The translations under genes were made by a program, and so were the position numbers. Below the pieces are notes generated by a model. The model saw only the letters and a list, made by a program, of their open reading frames with translations. It made no database searches and was not told the DNA's origin. Positions 24,710 through 32,322 of a stretch of DNA of 64,000 nucleotides are shown here, one piece after another. The stretch is from Desulfovibrio desulfuricans (GTDB lineage Bacteria; Desulfobacterota; Desulfovibrionia; Desulfovibrionales; Desulfovibrionaceae). How positions within the stretch are numbered: position 1 is the stretch's first letter; each line of letters starts with the position of its first letter. The DNA lies in the NCBI RefSeq assembly GCF_024460775.1, contig NZ_JANFYZ010000003.1:186001-250000 (forward strand), in the 5' to 3' direction.

Positions 24710-25964
24710 AGACCGCACAGAAGGCATATACAGCCGCCGAGAAGTACTGGACGAAAGTGAGCGTCGCCAGTACTGCCTTATTCAGCTCAAAGATTTGCTC
24801 TCCTACGCATACCGCTATTCAGAAGACGTTAAAAAACGCTTCGACCGTGCGCAGTTCAATGTGGAGAAATTCAAAACACTTACCGATATAAAGCACATTC
24901 CCATCCTGAAGAAGAAAGAACTTATCTTCCTTCAGTCCATGGGGCCGCGCCTGGGCGGTCTGCTGACCAAGGATATCGGCGAGCTCAAGCGCATCTTTTT
25001 GTCGCCTGGGCCCATCTTCGATCCCGAAGACCGTGGAGAAGACTACTGGGGTTACACCGAAGCCTTCTATTCCGTTGGCTTTCGCCCCGGCGACGCCGTG
25101 CAGAACACGTTCAACTACCAGTTGACGCCCGCTGGCCTCATGTTTGAAGAGCCGCTGCGCAACCTGGGCTGCGCGGTTATTCCCGCCGGCCCCACAGACG
25201 CCGCCACCCAGCTCGACATCATGCAGAAGCTGCGCGTCTCCGGCTATGTGGGCACGCCCAGCTTTCTCATGCACCTTGCGCAAAAGGCCGAAGAAAAAGG
25301 CCTCAACCTGCGCAAGGATCTTTTCCTCGAAGTGGCCTTTGTCACCGGCGAGCGCCTGTCTGAAAAGATGCGCTCCCAGATGGAAAAGAAGTACGACCTC
25401 GTCATGCGTCAGGGCTACGGCACCGCCGACGTGGGCTGCATCGGCTACGAATGCTTCCACAAAACCGGCCTGCACATTGCCAACCGCTGCTACGTGGAAA
25501 TCTGCCATCCTGACACGGGCATCCCGCTGAAGGACGGCGAAGTGGGCGAAATCGTGGTGACGGCCTTCAACAAGACCTACCCGCTCATCCGCCTTGCCAC
25601 GGGCGACCTTTCATACATCGACCGCAGCCCCTGCGCCTGCGGCCGCACCAGCCCGCGCCTTGGCAGCATTGTGGGCCGCGTGGACACCACCGCCCGCATC
25701 ATGGGCATGTTTGTGTACCCGCATCAGGTTGAACAGGTCATGAGCCGCTTTGAAGAAATCAAGCGTTGGCAGATCGAAGTCACCAACCCCGGCGGCATCG
25801 ACGAAATGACCCTGTTTGTGGAAACCAGCGGCTTCAAGCGCGAAGAAGAGCTGCTGCACCAGTTCCGCGAAAAGATCAAACTGCGCCCCGAACTGCGCGT
25901 GCTGGCTCCCGGCAGCCTGCCCCCGCAGATCAGACCCATCGAAGACAAGCGTCACTGGGATTAA
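24699..25964 (+). CDS. paaK: Phenylacetate-CoA ligase family enzyme
   Basis: A 421-residue adenylate-forming enzyme. It contains the acyl-activation core (QGYGTADVGCIGYEC), an LIRLATGDLSYI segment with the conserved Asp, a CACGRTSPRLGSIVGRVD loop and the C-terminal lid ending in KRHWD, as in PaaK proteins. The P-loop-like region near residue 90 is less canonical (LSPGPIFDPED in place of SSGTTG), so the substrate may not be phenylacetate. The product would be an aryl- or acyl-CoA. Start 24699 follows GGAGTAGGT. Desulfovibrio genomes often carry several such ligases. A terminator follows closely. Confidence 0.8.
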   Translation: MTRKDRTEGIYSRREVLDESERRQYCLIQLKDLLSYAYRYSEDVKKRFDRAQFNVEKFKTLTDIKHIPILKKKELIFLQSMGPRLGGLLTKDIGELKRIFLSPGPIFDPEDRGEDYWGYTEAFYSVGFRPGDAVQNTFNYQLTPAGLMFEEPLRNLGCAVIPAGPTDAATQLDIMQKLRVSGYVGTPSFLMHLAQKAEEKGLNLRKDLFLEVAFVTGERLSEKMRSQMEKKYDLVMRQGYGTADVGCIGYECFHKTGLHIANRCYVEICHPDTGIPLKDGEVGEIVVTAFNKTYPLIRLATGDLSYIDRSPCACGRTSPRLGSIVGRVDTTARIMGMFVYPHQVEQVMSRFEEIKRWQIEVTNPGGIDEMTLFVETSGFKREEELLHQFREKIKLRPELRVLAPGSLPPQIRPIEDKRHWD

Positions 25965-25981
25965 CCCGCAGATATACGCAA

Positions 25982-26012
25982 CAAGCCCGGCCAAGAGCCG
26001 GGCTTGTTTTTT
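25982..26012 (+). terminator. Rho-independent terminator after the ligase gene
   Basis: caagcccggc pairs with gccgggcttg around caaga, followed by TTTTTT. Classic form, 18 bp after the stop codon. Confidence 0.92.
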
Positions 26013-26090
26013 GGCAATTCCAAAAGAACCGCAAGCGGCGTGGAAAAGAAGCAAACCACTTTTTCCACACTGCAATTTTTACAGTTTACT

Positions 26091-26588
26091 TTACGTATCA
26101 AGCCCAAGCGTCATATCAAACCACTGCGCCCCGCCATGACTTGATTTCGAAATTCCATCATTCATATAACCAAAGCATTCGTAGTAGCGAATCAGTCGCT
26201 CTTTGCACGTCAGTATGACTTTCTTTTTGCCTAACTTTTTAGCTGTTTGCACAAAATTCTTCATGAGCTGGGAGGCAATGCCTTGCTTCCGAAATTCTGG
26301 AATCACAGCCAGCCCGAAAACAGTTAGGTTTTCCCCAGTCTTATTGTGGTGAGAGGTGCTATAAAAGAGTTCATCGTATATGACGGGGCTATCGGTAGCG
26401 CATCCGTTAATATACCCTACCAATCTACCGCCAACTTCAGCCACAAGAAAAGACTCAGGAAAAGCCGCAATCCTTTCCTTAAAGGAGGCCCGTGAGGCGG
26501 CTTCAGCCGCAGGAAAGCACACGGATTCTATTTCAGCTATACTCTCCAAATCATTCTGGCGAACACTTCTAACTGCGAATTCTTGCAT
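26091..26588 (-). CDS. GNAT-family N-acetyltransferase
   Basis: 165 residues with the GNAT fold order: RSVRQNDLESIAEIESVCFP, then SFLVAEVGGRLVGYINGC (strands 2-4), NLTVFGLAVIPEFRKQGIASQLMKNFV (acetyl-CoA loop, R-x-x-G-I-A), and LTCKERLIRYYECFGYMNDG. The acceptor is unknown. It lies just beyond the small exported-protein array on the same strand, separated by a copy of that array's repeated spacer. Confidence 0.85.
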   Translation of the reverse strand: MQEFAVRSVRQNDLESIAEIESVCFPAAEAASRASFKERIAAFPESFLVAEVGGRLVGYINGCATDSPVIYDELFYSTSHHNKTGENLTVFGLAVIPEFRKQGIASQLMKNFVQTAKKLGKKKVILTCKERLIRYYECFGYMNDGISKSSHGGAQWFDMTLGLDT

Positions 26589-26712
26589 GTAGTTTACTCT
26601 TTATTGGTGATTTTGCTGGCCTGCCCATGTCTCTAGCCGATATGGTTTGCACCAAGTTGATTTCAGCCTGAGAGCACATGGCAAGACTCCGCCAACCAAG
26701 TATCACAACGAA

Positions 26713-27177
26713 TCAGTACACAGACTCACGGAAATTAGGCCCATGGGAATCTTCTACCTTGCTTATACACATGCGACCCTTTGTTTTTTCCACATAAACT
26801 ACAATATACGGTGTGTACTCATTTCTAAAGGACACACTCACCGGCACAAGACTGAGGCTATCGTCCACATCAATGGATTTACCTACAATAAGGTTATCCA
26901 GCAATTCTTTTCCAAAGTCTTGCCCCCTAAGATAATAATCAGCGTCACCAACCATCCTTTTATAATCAAGGCGTACTCTTTTTGCTGTACATTTGCACAC
27001 GTACTTAAATATGGCATCGTCAAAAACAGGACGATCATCTGTCAGCAGCGATTGCTTCATATACCATTTATAAAAATCCTGCACAAAAGACTCCACATCT
27101 TGTGCGCGCGCAACTTGTGGGCAGGATTGAAGCAATCCTATTCCAAAAACAAACCATATAAGGAGAAATTTTTTCAT
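26713..27177 (-). CDS. Exported small protein, family A copy 1 (DUF3828-like)
   Basis: 154 residues with a signal peptide (MKKFLLIWFVFGIGLLQSCP...ARAQ). The mature part starts DVESFVQDFYKWYMKQ, contains DYYLRGQDF and ends SLVPVSVSFR..VVYVEKTKGRMCISKVE. The FV-x-DFYKWY start and C-terminal strands suggest DUF3828-type NTF2-like proteins. A periplasmic location fits immunity to a cell-wall-acting toxin. Start at the second ATG after AGGA. Two close paralogues are at 27826 and 28938. Function as immunity protein is inferred from the Rhs gene next to the array. Confidence 0.6.
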   Translation of the reverse strand: MKKFLLIWFVFGIGLLQSCPQVARAQDVESFVQDFYKWYMKQSLLTDDRPVFDDAIFKYVCKCTAKRVRLDYKRMVGDADYYLRGQDFGKELLDNLIVGKSIDVDDSLSLVPVSVSFRNEYTPYIVVYVEKTKGRMCISKVEDSHGPNFRESVY

Positions 27178-27194
27178 ATACATTTCCTGCTAAT

Positions 27195-27635
27195 TTAGTA
27201 TGGGTAGGCATCGGATATGGATGCAATTTTAAATTCTGATCCAGATTTCTTTACATACGCGATTACGACATTATAAAAATCTTTTCCCTTAAATATTACA
27301 GGAACAACATACATATCGTCTGTCATCGTAAGAACATTCTTCACAAGCACACGGCAATCTTTATTAAATTGCATCGTTTCGCCCATTTGCGTAAAATAAT
27401 ATAAATCTGGTGATCTTTTCTTTTTGAGATACTCAATAAGTGACTCATCAACATATTCTGGCAACTTTTCCTCTTTAAAAATATCAACTAATTCACAGTA
27501 CCTGACGAGATACCACTCATAAAATTCCTTAACAAATTCCTGCGGCGTTTGCGTTGCATCTGCCGCATTAGGGCAAAAAACGCCGAGACACAGCATGCTT
27601 GTGAGCACGCAAATAAGCATTTTGCGGATGCACAT
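27195..27635 (-). CDS. Exported small protein, family B copy 1 (DUF3828-like)
   Basis: 146 residues. Signal peptide (MCIRKMLICVLTSMLCLGVF..NAADA), then TPQEFVKEFYEWYLVRY, an ELVDIFKEEKLPEYVDESLIEYLKKK helix, FTQMGETMQF and a terminal IAYVKKSGSEFKIASISDAYPY. It shares EFYEWY and the C-terminal strand with family A, so A and B are distant paralogues. It is followed by family A copy 1 after 17 bp. The start is the ATG after aggaataaatac; an in-frame upstream ATG falls in the duplicated spacer. Confidence 0.6.
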   Translation of the reverse strand: MCIRKMLICVLTSMLCLGVFCPNAADATQTPQEFVKEFYEWYLVRYCELVDIFKEEKLPEYVDESLIEYLKKKRSPDLYYFTQMGETMQFNKDCRVLVKNVLTMTDDMYVVPVIFKGKDFYNVVIAYVKKSGSEFKIASISDAYPY

Positions 27636-27825
27636 GTATTTATTCCTACGTTGATTTTGCAAACTGCGCCCGGCGAAACACTGCTCACCGGGCGCATGCA
27701 TGAATAACTTTTAAGCGCGGATTGCGGCCAGCTTTGAATATGCAGAGAAGACATGCCAGCACAAAGGCTCTGATTCAAGCCTGAGAGCACATAGCAAGAC
27801 TCCGCCAACCAAGTATCACAACGAA

Positions 27826-28296
27826 TCAATACACAGGCGCGCGACGATTGAATCCAATGTTACGCTCTACCTTACTGATACACATATGACCCTTATTTTT
27901 TTCCACATAAACCACAACGTAAGCTGCGTATTCTTTGCGATAGCTCATACTCACAGGCACAAGACTGAGACTCTCGTTTACGGAAATTGATTTACCAACC
28001 ATCAGGTTTTCCAGATCTTTTCGTCCAACGTCTTGCCCCTTCAGATAGTAATCAGCATCATCCCCGCCTACTCCCCTCTTATAGTCAAACTGAACTCGCT
28101 TGGCTGTACATCTGCACACGTATTTAAATATGGCTTGATCAAAAACAGGAAGATCGTCTGTCGCCAGCGATTGCTTCAGATACCATTTATAAAAGTCCCG
28201 TACAAAAGACTCCACGTCTTGCGCGTACGCAACTTGTGGACTGGCTTGCAGCAAGCTCATGATTATAAATAGGCAGATAAGAAGAATCTTTTTCAT
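27826..28296 (-). CDS. Exported small protein, family A copy 2 (DUF3828-like)
   Basis: 156 residues, closely similar to family A copy 1: signal peptide, DVESFVRDFYKWYLKQSL, CKCTAKR replaced by CRCTAKR, DYYLKGQDV, SLVPVSMSYR and KGHMCISKVE. Two Cys in the C-x-C-T motif could form a disulfide in the periplasm. It begins 11 bp after the stop of family B copy 2. Differences from copy 1 are scattered, so it is an older duplicate and not a sequencing artefact. Confidence 0.6.
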   Translation of the reverse strand: MKKILLICLFIIMSLLQASPQVAYAQDVESFVRDFYKWYLKQSLATDDLPVFDQAIFKYVCRCTAKRVQFDYKRGVGGDDADYYLKGQDVGRKDLENLMVGKSISVNESLSLVPVSMSYRKEYAAYVVVYVEKNKGHMCISKVERNIGFNRRAPVY

Positions 28297-28307
28297 ATGT
28301 TTTCCCT

Positions 28308-28745
28308 TTAGTATGGGTAGGCATCAGATATGGATGCTATTTTATAACTCGATCCAGTCTTTTTTATATATGCAATCACATAGTACTCAAAGTCTTTACC
28401 TTTGAATGTCACAGGAACGACAAAGACTCCATCCGCCATAGAGAGAACACTTTTTACAAAAATACAACTTTCCTTAAATTCCAGTGTTTCACCCATTTGC
28501 GTGAAGTAATACAAGTCTGATGATCCTTTCTTCTTGAGATACGCAATGAGCGATTCATCAACGTATTTCGGCAAGTTTTCATTTTCAAGAATATCATTCT
28601 GCTCATAATGTTTGATAATATACCATTCATAAAATTCTTTAACAAATTCCTGCGGTGTTTGTGCTGCGTCTGCTGCCTTGGGGCAAAAAATGCCAATGCA
28701 CAGCATGCTTGTGAGCACACAAATAAGTATTTTACGAATGTGCAT
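28308..28745 (-). CDS. Exported small protein, family B copy 2 (DUF3828-like)
   Basis: 145 residues. Signal peptide MHIRKILICVLTSMLC..., mature TPQEFVKEFYEWYIIKHYEQND, YVDESLIAYLKKKGSSDLYYFTQMGETLEF, then a long strand-rich C-terminal part ending IASISDAYPY. The last seven residues match copy 1 exactly, while the region after EFYEWY differs most. This is the pattern expected if the duplicated proteins meet different toxin variants. Confidence 0.6.
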   Translation of the reverse strand: MHIRKILICVLTSMLCIGIFCPKAADAAQTPQEFVKEFYEWYIIKHYEQNDILENENLPKYVDESLIAYLKKKGSSDLYYFTQMGETLEFKESCIFVKSVLSMADGVFVVPVTFKGKDFEYYVIAYIKKTGSSYKIASISDAYPY

Positions 28746-28937
28746 ATGCTTATTCCTACGTTGATTTTGCAAACTGCGCCCGGCGAAACATTGCTCACCG
28801 GACACATGCATGGATAACTTTTAAGCGCGGATTGCGGCCAGTTTTGAACACGCGAGAGAATGCATGCCCAGCACAACCGCGCGGATCTCAGCCTGAGAGC
28901 ACATGGCAAACCTCGACCAACCAATAATCGTAGTGAA

Positions 28938-29402
28938 TCAGTACGCCTCACCGCGACGGTTACGCCCTTCAATGCGCTCTACTTTGCTGATGCACATGCC
29001 GCCCTTCGTCGTTTCTACATATACCACAACACTGGGCACGTATTCCTTTCTAAAGCTCCTGCTCACAGATACAAGACTGAGGCTATTATTTACGGCAATG
29101 GATTTATCAACTATAAGATTTTCCAATAATTTTTCATCAACATCTTGCCCTTTCAGATAATAATCCGCATCTGCAACCGATCTTTCATAATCAAGCCGCA
29201 CTCTTCTCGCAGTATCCTTGCACACGTATTTGAATATGGCATCATCAAAAACAGGATTACCGTGTAACGGCAGAGACTGTTTAATATACCAGCTATAAAA
29301 GTTACGCACAAAAGACTTTACATCTTGTGCTTGGGCAAATTGAGGGCTTGCTTGAAACAAGCTCGCGAGCAGAAGCATGCAGACAAGAAAAATCTTTTTC
29401 AT
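28938..29402 (-). CDS. Exported small protein, family A copy 3 (DUF3828-like)
   Basis: 154 residues; signal peptide (MKKIFLVCMLLLASLFQ...QAQ), mature DVKSFVRNFYSWYIKQSLPLHG, VCKDTARR in place of the C-x-C-T motif (one Cys lost), DYYLKGQDV, SLVSVSRSFR and KGGMCISKVE. It is the most diverged A copy and the one nearest the toxin gene after its B partner. Confidence 0.6.
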   Translation of the reverse strand: MKKIFLVCMLLLASLFQASPQFAQAQDVKSFVRNFYSWYIKQSLPLHGNPVFDDAIFKYVCKDTARRVRLDYERSVADADYYLKGQDVDEKLLENLIVDKSIAVNNSLSLVSVSRSFRKEYVPSVVVYVETTKGGMCISKVERIEGRNRRGEAY

Positions 29403-29419
29403 ATTGGTATTCCCGCGAA

Positions 29420-29863
29420 TTAGTATGGATATGCGTCTGAGACGGAATGAATTTTAAATGTTTCGTCTTTTTTATGTACGTAGACGATCACAATTTTTTC
29501 TATTGATTCTTTGGTAATTGTAACAGGCACGACAAATACATCGTTTGTCATATGCAGCACACCGCCAACGTGAACTTTAGCATTTTTAAATCCGATAAAG
29601 AATGGGCCCATTTGCGTGAAATAACTCATCTCATGACATTTTTCTTCTTCTCTGAGTTCTGCAATCAGCCCCTCATCAACATACTCAGCCAGTTTATCTT
29701 GTTTGAGTGCATCCGAGAGATCATAATCTTTTATAAGATACCACTCATAAAATTTCTTAACAAATTCCTGCGGCGTTTGTGCTGCGTCTGCCGCCTTGGG
29801 GCAAAAAATGCTAAAACACAGCATACTTGTGAGCACACAAATGAGTATTTTACGAAAGCGCAT
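29420..29863 (-). CDS. Exported small protein, family B copy 3 (DUF3828-like)
   Basis: 147 residues. Signal peptide (MRFRKILICVLTSMLCFSIF...DAA), mature TPQEFVKKFYEWYLIKDYDLSD, LAEYVDEGLIAELREEEK, FTQMGPFFIGF and a C-terminal HKKDETFKIHSVSDAYPY. It is first after the Rhs gene on the same strand, 137 bp downstream, and so the likeliest cognate immunity gene of the present toxin. The remaining pairs would then be orphan immunity genes. Confidence 0.6.
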   Translation of the reverse strand: MRFRKILICVLTSMLCFSIFCPKAADAAQTPQEFVKKFYEWYLIKDYDLSDALKQDKLAEYVDEGLIAELREEEKCHEMSYFTQMGPFFIGFKNAKVHVGGVLHMTNDVFVVPVTITKESIEKIVIVYVHKKDETFKIHSVSDAYPY

Positions 29864-30000
29864 GCGTTTATACCTCTATTGTCTTTGCCCCCCTGCCCCG
29901 GTGGCTGTGTTTGCCACCAGAGAGCCGGGTTTGGCTGTTGTCAGCGGTCACGCCCCCCTAATGAAGGCAATGATTTAACCACCTATATCACTTAGCTCAT

Positions 30001-31788
30001 TTATGGTCGTCGGTAAACAACATAAGGCGCACCATTTTTATAGGCTGAGGCAGCGTATATGCTGTCTTGCTTATAGTCAGATATCCATTGTTTTCCATCA
30101 AACATGGCAACATGCCCATCTGGATGCCCTTTAACGGGCTGAAAAACGACAACATCTCCCTTTTGTAGTTTCTCGCCTGGGGCCACGGTGAGAAAACCCG
30201 CGTGCCGTAAAATTGGGCCATACCCACTAGCACTGACCCCATTAGGATTGTATGCTGTGTTGAGTCTAATTCCGCCTGCATCAATTGCCTTGTGGACATA
30301 TTCACCGCACCGACTCTTTGAATGTTCATGCGCCGCATTTTGCAGATGCGCTATAGCCGCGTCGAGATCCCACTTGGGCAATGGCTTGTCATTCGGCAAA
30401 ATCTCCTCCCTCCGCATCATGCCGTTGCGCGATATGGCAGACCGTTTAAGCTCTTCCCTCTCGCTCATGGCATTGCGACCAACATCTGCCCGATACATAA
30501 CCTCTCGGGATACTGGCGCTCTCAATTCATGCCCATAGGTAGAATAACCTGCTGCGCTGCCCCCCGCGTTGGTAAACTGACCACCGACATTGCGTGGATG
30601 CTTGCTCTCATCCCAGGCCAGCCCGCTGGCATCGTGCCTGTTGACCGGGTCATCCACGCAATAGTCGTAGAGGTCACCATCGCCGCGCGTGTCGTTTGCA
30701 GGGTCAAGCGACATAAATCTGCCAATGCGTGGATCATAGTCGCGCCAGTTAAACCGTATGAGGTGGGTGTCCCTGTCTTCCAGCCCGGCGCAAAAACCTA
30801 TGGGCACATAGAGGCAGGGTAAGGAATCATAAACAATTTTGCCAAAACTGCTGCGCACCACCTCCTTGACCACCTTGCCGTCTGGCCCCACAAACAGGCG
30901 TGGCGTGCCCAGATGATCGCAGCAGCACGCCAGCACGAGTGACGACCGCGCCGATGCCGCCCCTGCAGGGGCGCTCCCGGTCATTGCCCCTCCCAGAGCG
31001 GACTTCTCCGGCTTGCCAGCATCAGAAGAGTTGCGAAACTGTTGGTATGCAGAGAGGCACTGGCACACTCTTTCCTTACGATTTGCTGCGCCAAACCAGT
31101 GCAACCAACCGTCCGAGCCGTTGCGTTCATTTTCCGGAGCGGCATCAGCAGCCAGAACCGTTTTGCCCAAGGGGCGAATGACTATCCTGCTCAGGGTGCC
31201 GTCCGCATCGTAGGCATAGTTATACTCCAGCCGCAGTTCATGGTCGCGAAAGCCTGCGAGCCTTGCCTGATCGTTCCAGCGGTATTCGCCCGTAATGTCG
31301 TTGTGCCGGTACCTCCTGTAAAGCCTTGTGCCCTTGTAGGCGTAGCGCAGCTCGCAACCATCATTGAGCTCGGCCTTGCCCAGCATGGTACTGCTGCCGT
31401 AGGCAAGCCGAAGGCCGCGCCTGCCCGTGATGCTGCTTACCGAACCGTATTTGTCATAGGCATAGCGGTTTTGCCCGTCGCTTTCCAACTGGCCTTTGTC
31501 ATTATAGCTGTAGCGCGATTTTTCCATTGCGCTTGTTGATGCGGAAGGGCAGCCCTCATACCAGACCTTGCTGCGCACGCGCTGGCCAGAAGCGCTGTAT
31601 TTATATGTTTCCGCAATGGCAGCGTTGTTTTTTACCTCGGCCAGCCTGCCCTCGGCATCGTAGGCATACTCCAGCACATTTGAGGCCCCGTTAAACTGCT
31701 CTGTTTTTCGGGCAATGCGTCCAGCAGCGTCATACTTATACTGGATTGCCAGGCCATTTTGTCTTCTCACCACTTGCGCCTCACGCAT
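30001..31788 (-). CDS. Rhs C-terminal tip with putative Cys/His peptidase toxin
   Basis: 595 residues. Several Rhs/YD repeats (YKYDAAGRIARKTEQ, YAYDAEGRLAEV, RYAYDKYGSVSSI) lead to the Rhs core end RDYDPRIGRFMSLDPANDTRGDGDLYDYCVDDP. After it, about 170 variable residues hold a Cys in SRCGEYVHKAI and a His in GHPDGHVAMFDGKQWISD. This Cys/His pair with GDVVVFQP between them reads like an NlpC/P60-type peptidoglycan amidase domain. Start chosen at the ATG after aagaggttctt, where GC content also rises; a frame from 32010 adds 74 unrelated AT-rich residues. A normal Rhs is two to three times longer with a PAAR or export end, so this is an orphan tip or a 5'-truncated copy. Confidence 0.7.
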   Translation of the reverse strand: MREAQVVRRQNGLAIQYKYDAAGRIARKTEQFNGASNVLEYAYDAEGRLAEVKNNAAIAETYKYSASGQRVRSKVWYEGCPSASTSAMEKSRYSYNDKGQLESDGQNRYAYDKYGSVSSITGRRGLRLAYGSSTMLGKAELNDGCELRYAYKGTRLYRRYRHNDITGEYRWNDQARLAGFRDHELRLEYNYAYDADGTLSRIVIRPLGKTVLAADAAPENERNGSDGWLHWFGAANRKERVCQCLSAYQQFRNSSDAGKPEKSALGGAMTGSAPAGAASARSSLVLACCCDHLGTPRLFVGPDGKVVKEVVRSSFGKIVYDSLPCLYVPIGFCAGLEDRDTHLIRFNWRDYDPRIGRFMSLDPANDTRGDGDLYDYCVDDPVNRHDASGLAWDESKHPRNVGGQFTNAGGSAAGYSTYGHELRAPVSREVMYRADVGRNAMSEREELKRSAISRNGMMRREEILPNDKPLPKWDLDAAIAHLQNAAHEHSKSRCGEYVHKAIDAGGIRLNTAYNPNGVSASGYGPILRHAGFLTVAPGEKLQKGDVVVFQPVKGHPDGHVAMFDGKQWISDYKQDSIYAASAYKNGAPYVVYRRP

Positions 31789-32322
31789 AAGAACCTCTTT
31801 GTTTTTTGTTATCCCAAGAATTTCATGCATGGATTTCCAAATCTGCGAGCTGCTAGAATGGTCACCACACTTCAAGTCGGGGTCTGAACAAAATAAATGC
31901 CACAAAAATTTTATTCTGTAAGACTGAAACATTTCAGTAAACTGGAGGTAAATTTTTGGCGCATGCAACACTAATAATATGTGATATTTCAACTTGTTAA
32001 AGAGCGACACATGAGGGCAAAGAAAGTTGCAATTTTCACTACATTTATAACTATATGATTTTATTTAATAAAAAAATGATTAAATTTTGCAATTTTTTAC
32101 TTCATAAAACTTACAACTCTCTAATATAATACAATTTTTTGTAAAATAAAAAGTGATGCCTTTTTTAAGACATCACTTTTTGCCGCGCATGAATCGCTCG
32201 TAAATCTGCGCAATTTACAAACAGAAGCTTCAGCCGCGTGGGTAAGCACTAAGGCCCGGGATGAAGCATCTGGTAAAAATGTGCCTTGCCCACCGCCATG
32301 GGCGAGGCGTTCGGCGTAGTTG
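31789..32322. other. AT-rich stretch between the Rhs tip and chemoreceptor
   Basis: Holds no convincing gene apart from the in-frame 5' extension of the Rhs frame (to 32010). It is very AT-rich up to 32150, then a terminator hairpin (32148-32181). The left part is probably the scar where the upstream Rhs gene was lost. Confidence 0.45.
32148..32186. terminator. Terminator hairpin with A/T runs on both sides
   Basis: aaagtgatg (32150-32158) pairs with catcacttt (32171-32179) around ccttttttaaga, with A/T runs on each side. It can work on either strand and lies between the Rhs and chemoreceptor genes. Confidence 0.7.

Larger units (their letters stand above)
26590..29863 (-). repeat. Three tandem copies of a ~1.1-kb two-gene unit
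   Basis: The unit is B gene, A gene and a spacer, repeated with start-to-start distances of 1,110 and 1,118 bases (27635, 28745, 29863). Spacers at 27640-27830 and 28750-28940 share long near-identical stretches (for example tgcaaactgcgcccggcgaa and the word agcctgagagcacat), and a partial copy lies at 26650-26730. The genes have diverged more than the spacers. This is segmental tandem duplication followed by divergence. Confidence 0.85.

Noticed and set aside
31789-32010. 74-residue N-terminal extension of the Rhs frame
   Set aside because: It is AT-rich, unrelated to Rhs, and an internal ATG with a good ribosome site lies exactly where Rhs-like sequence begins.
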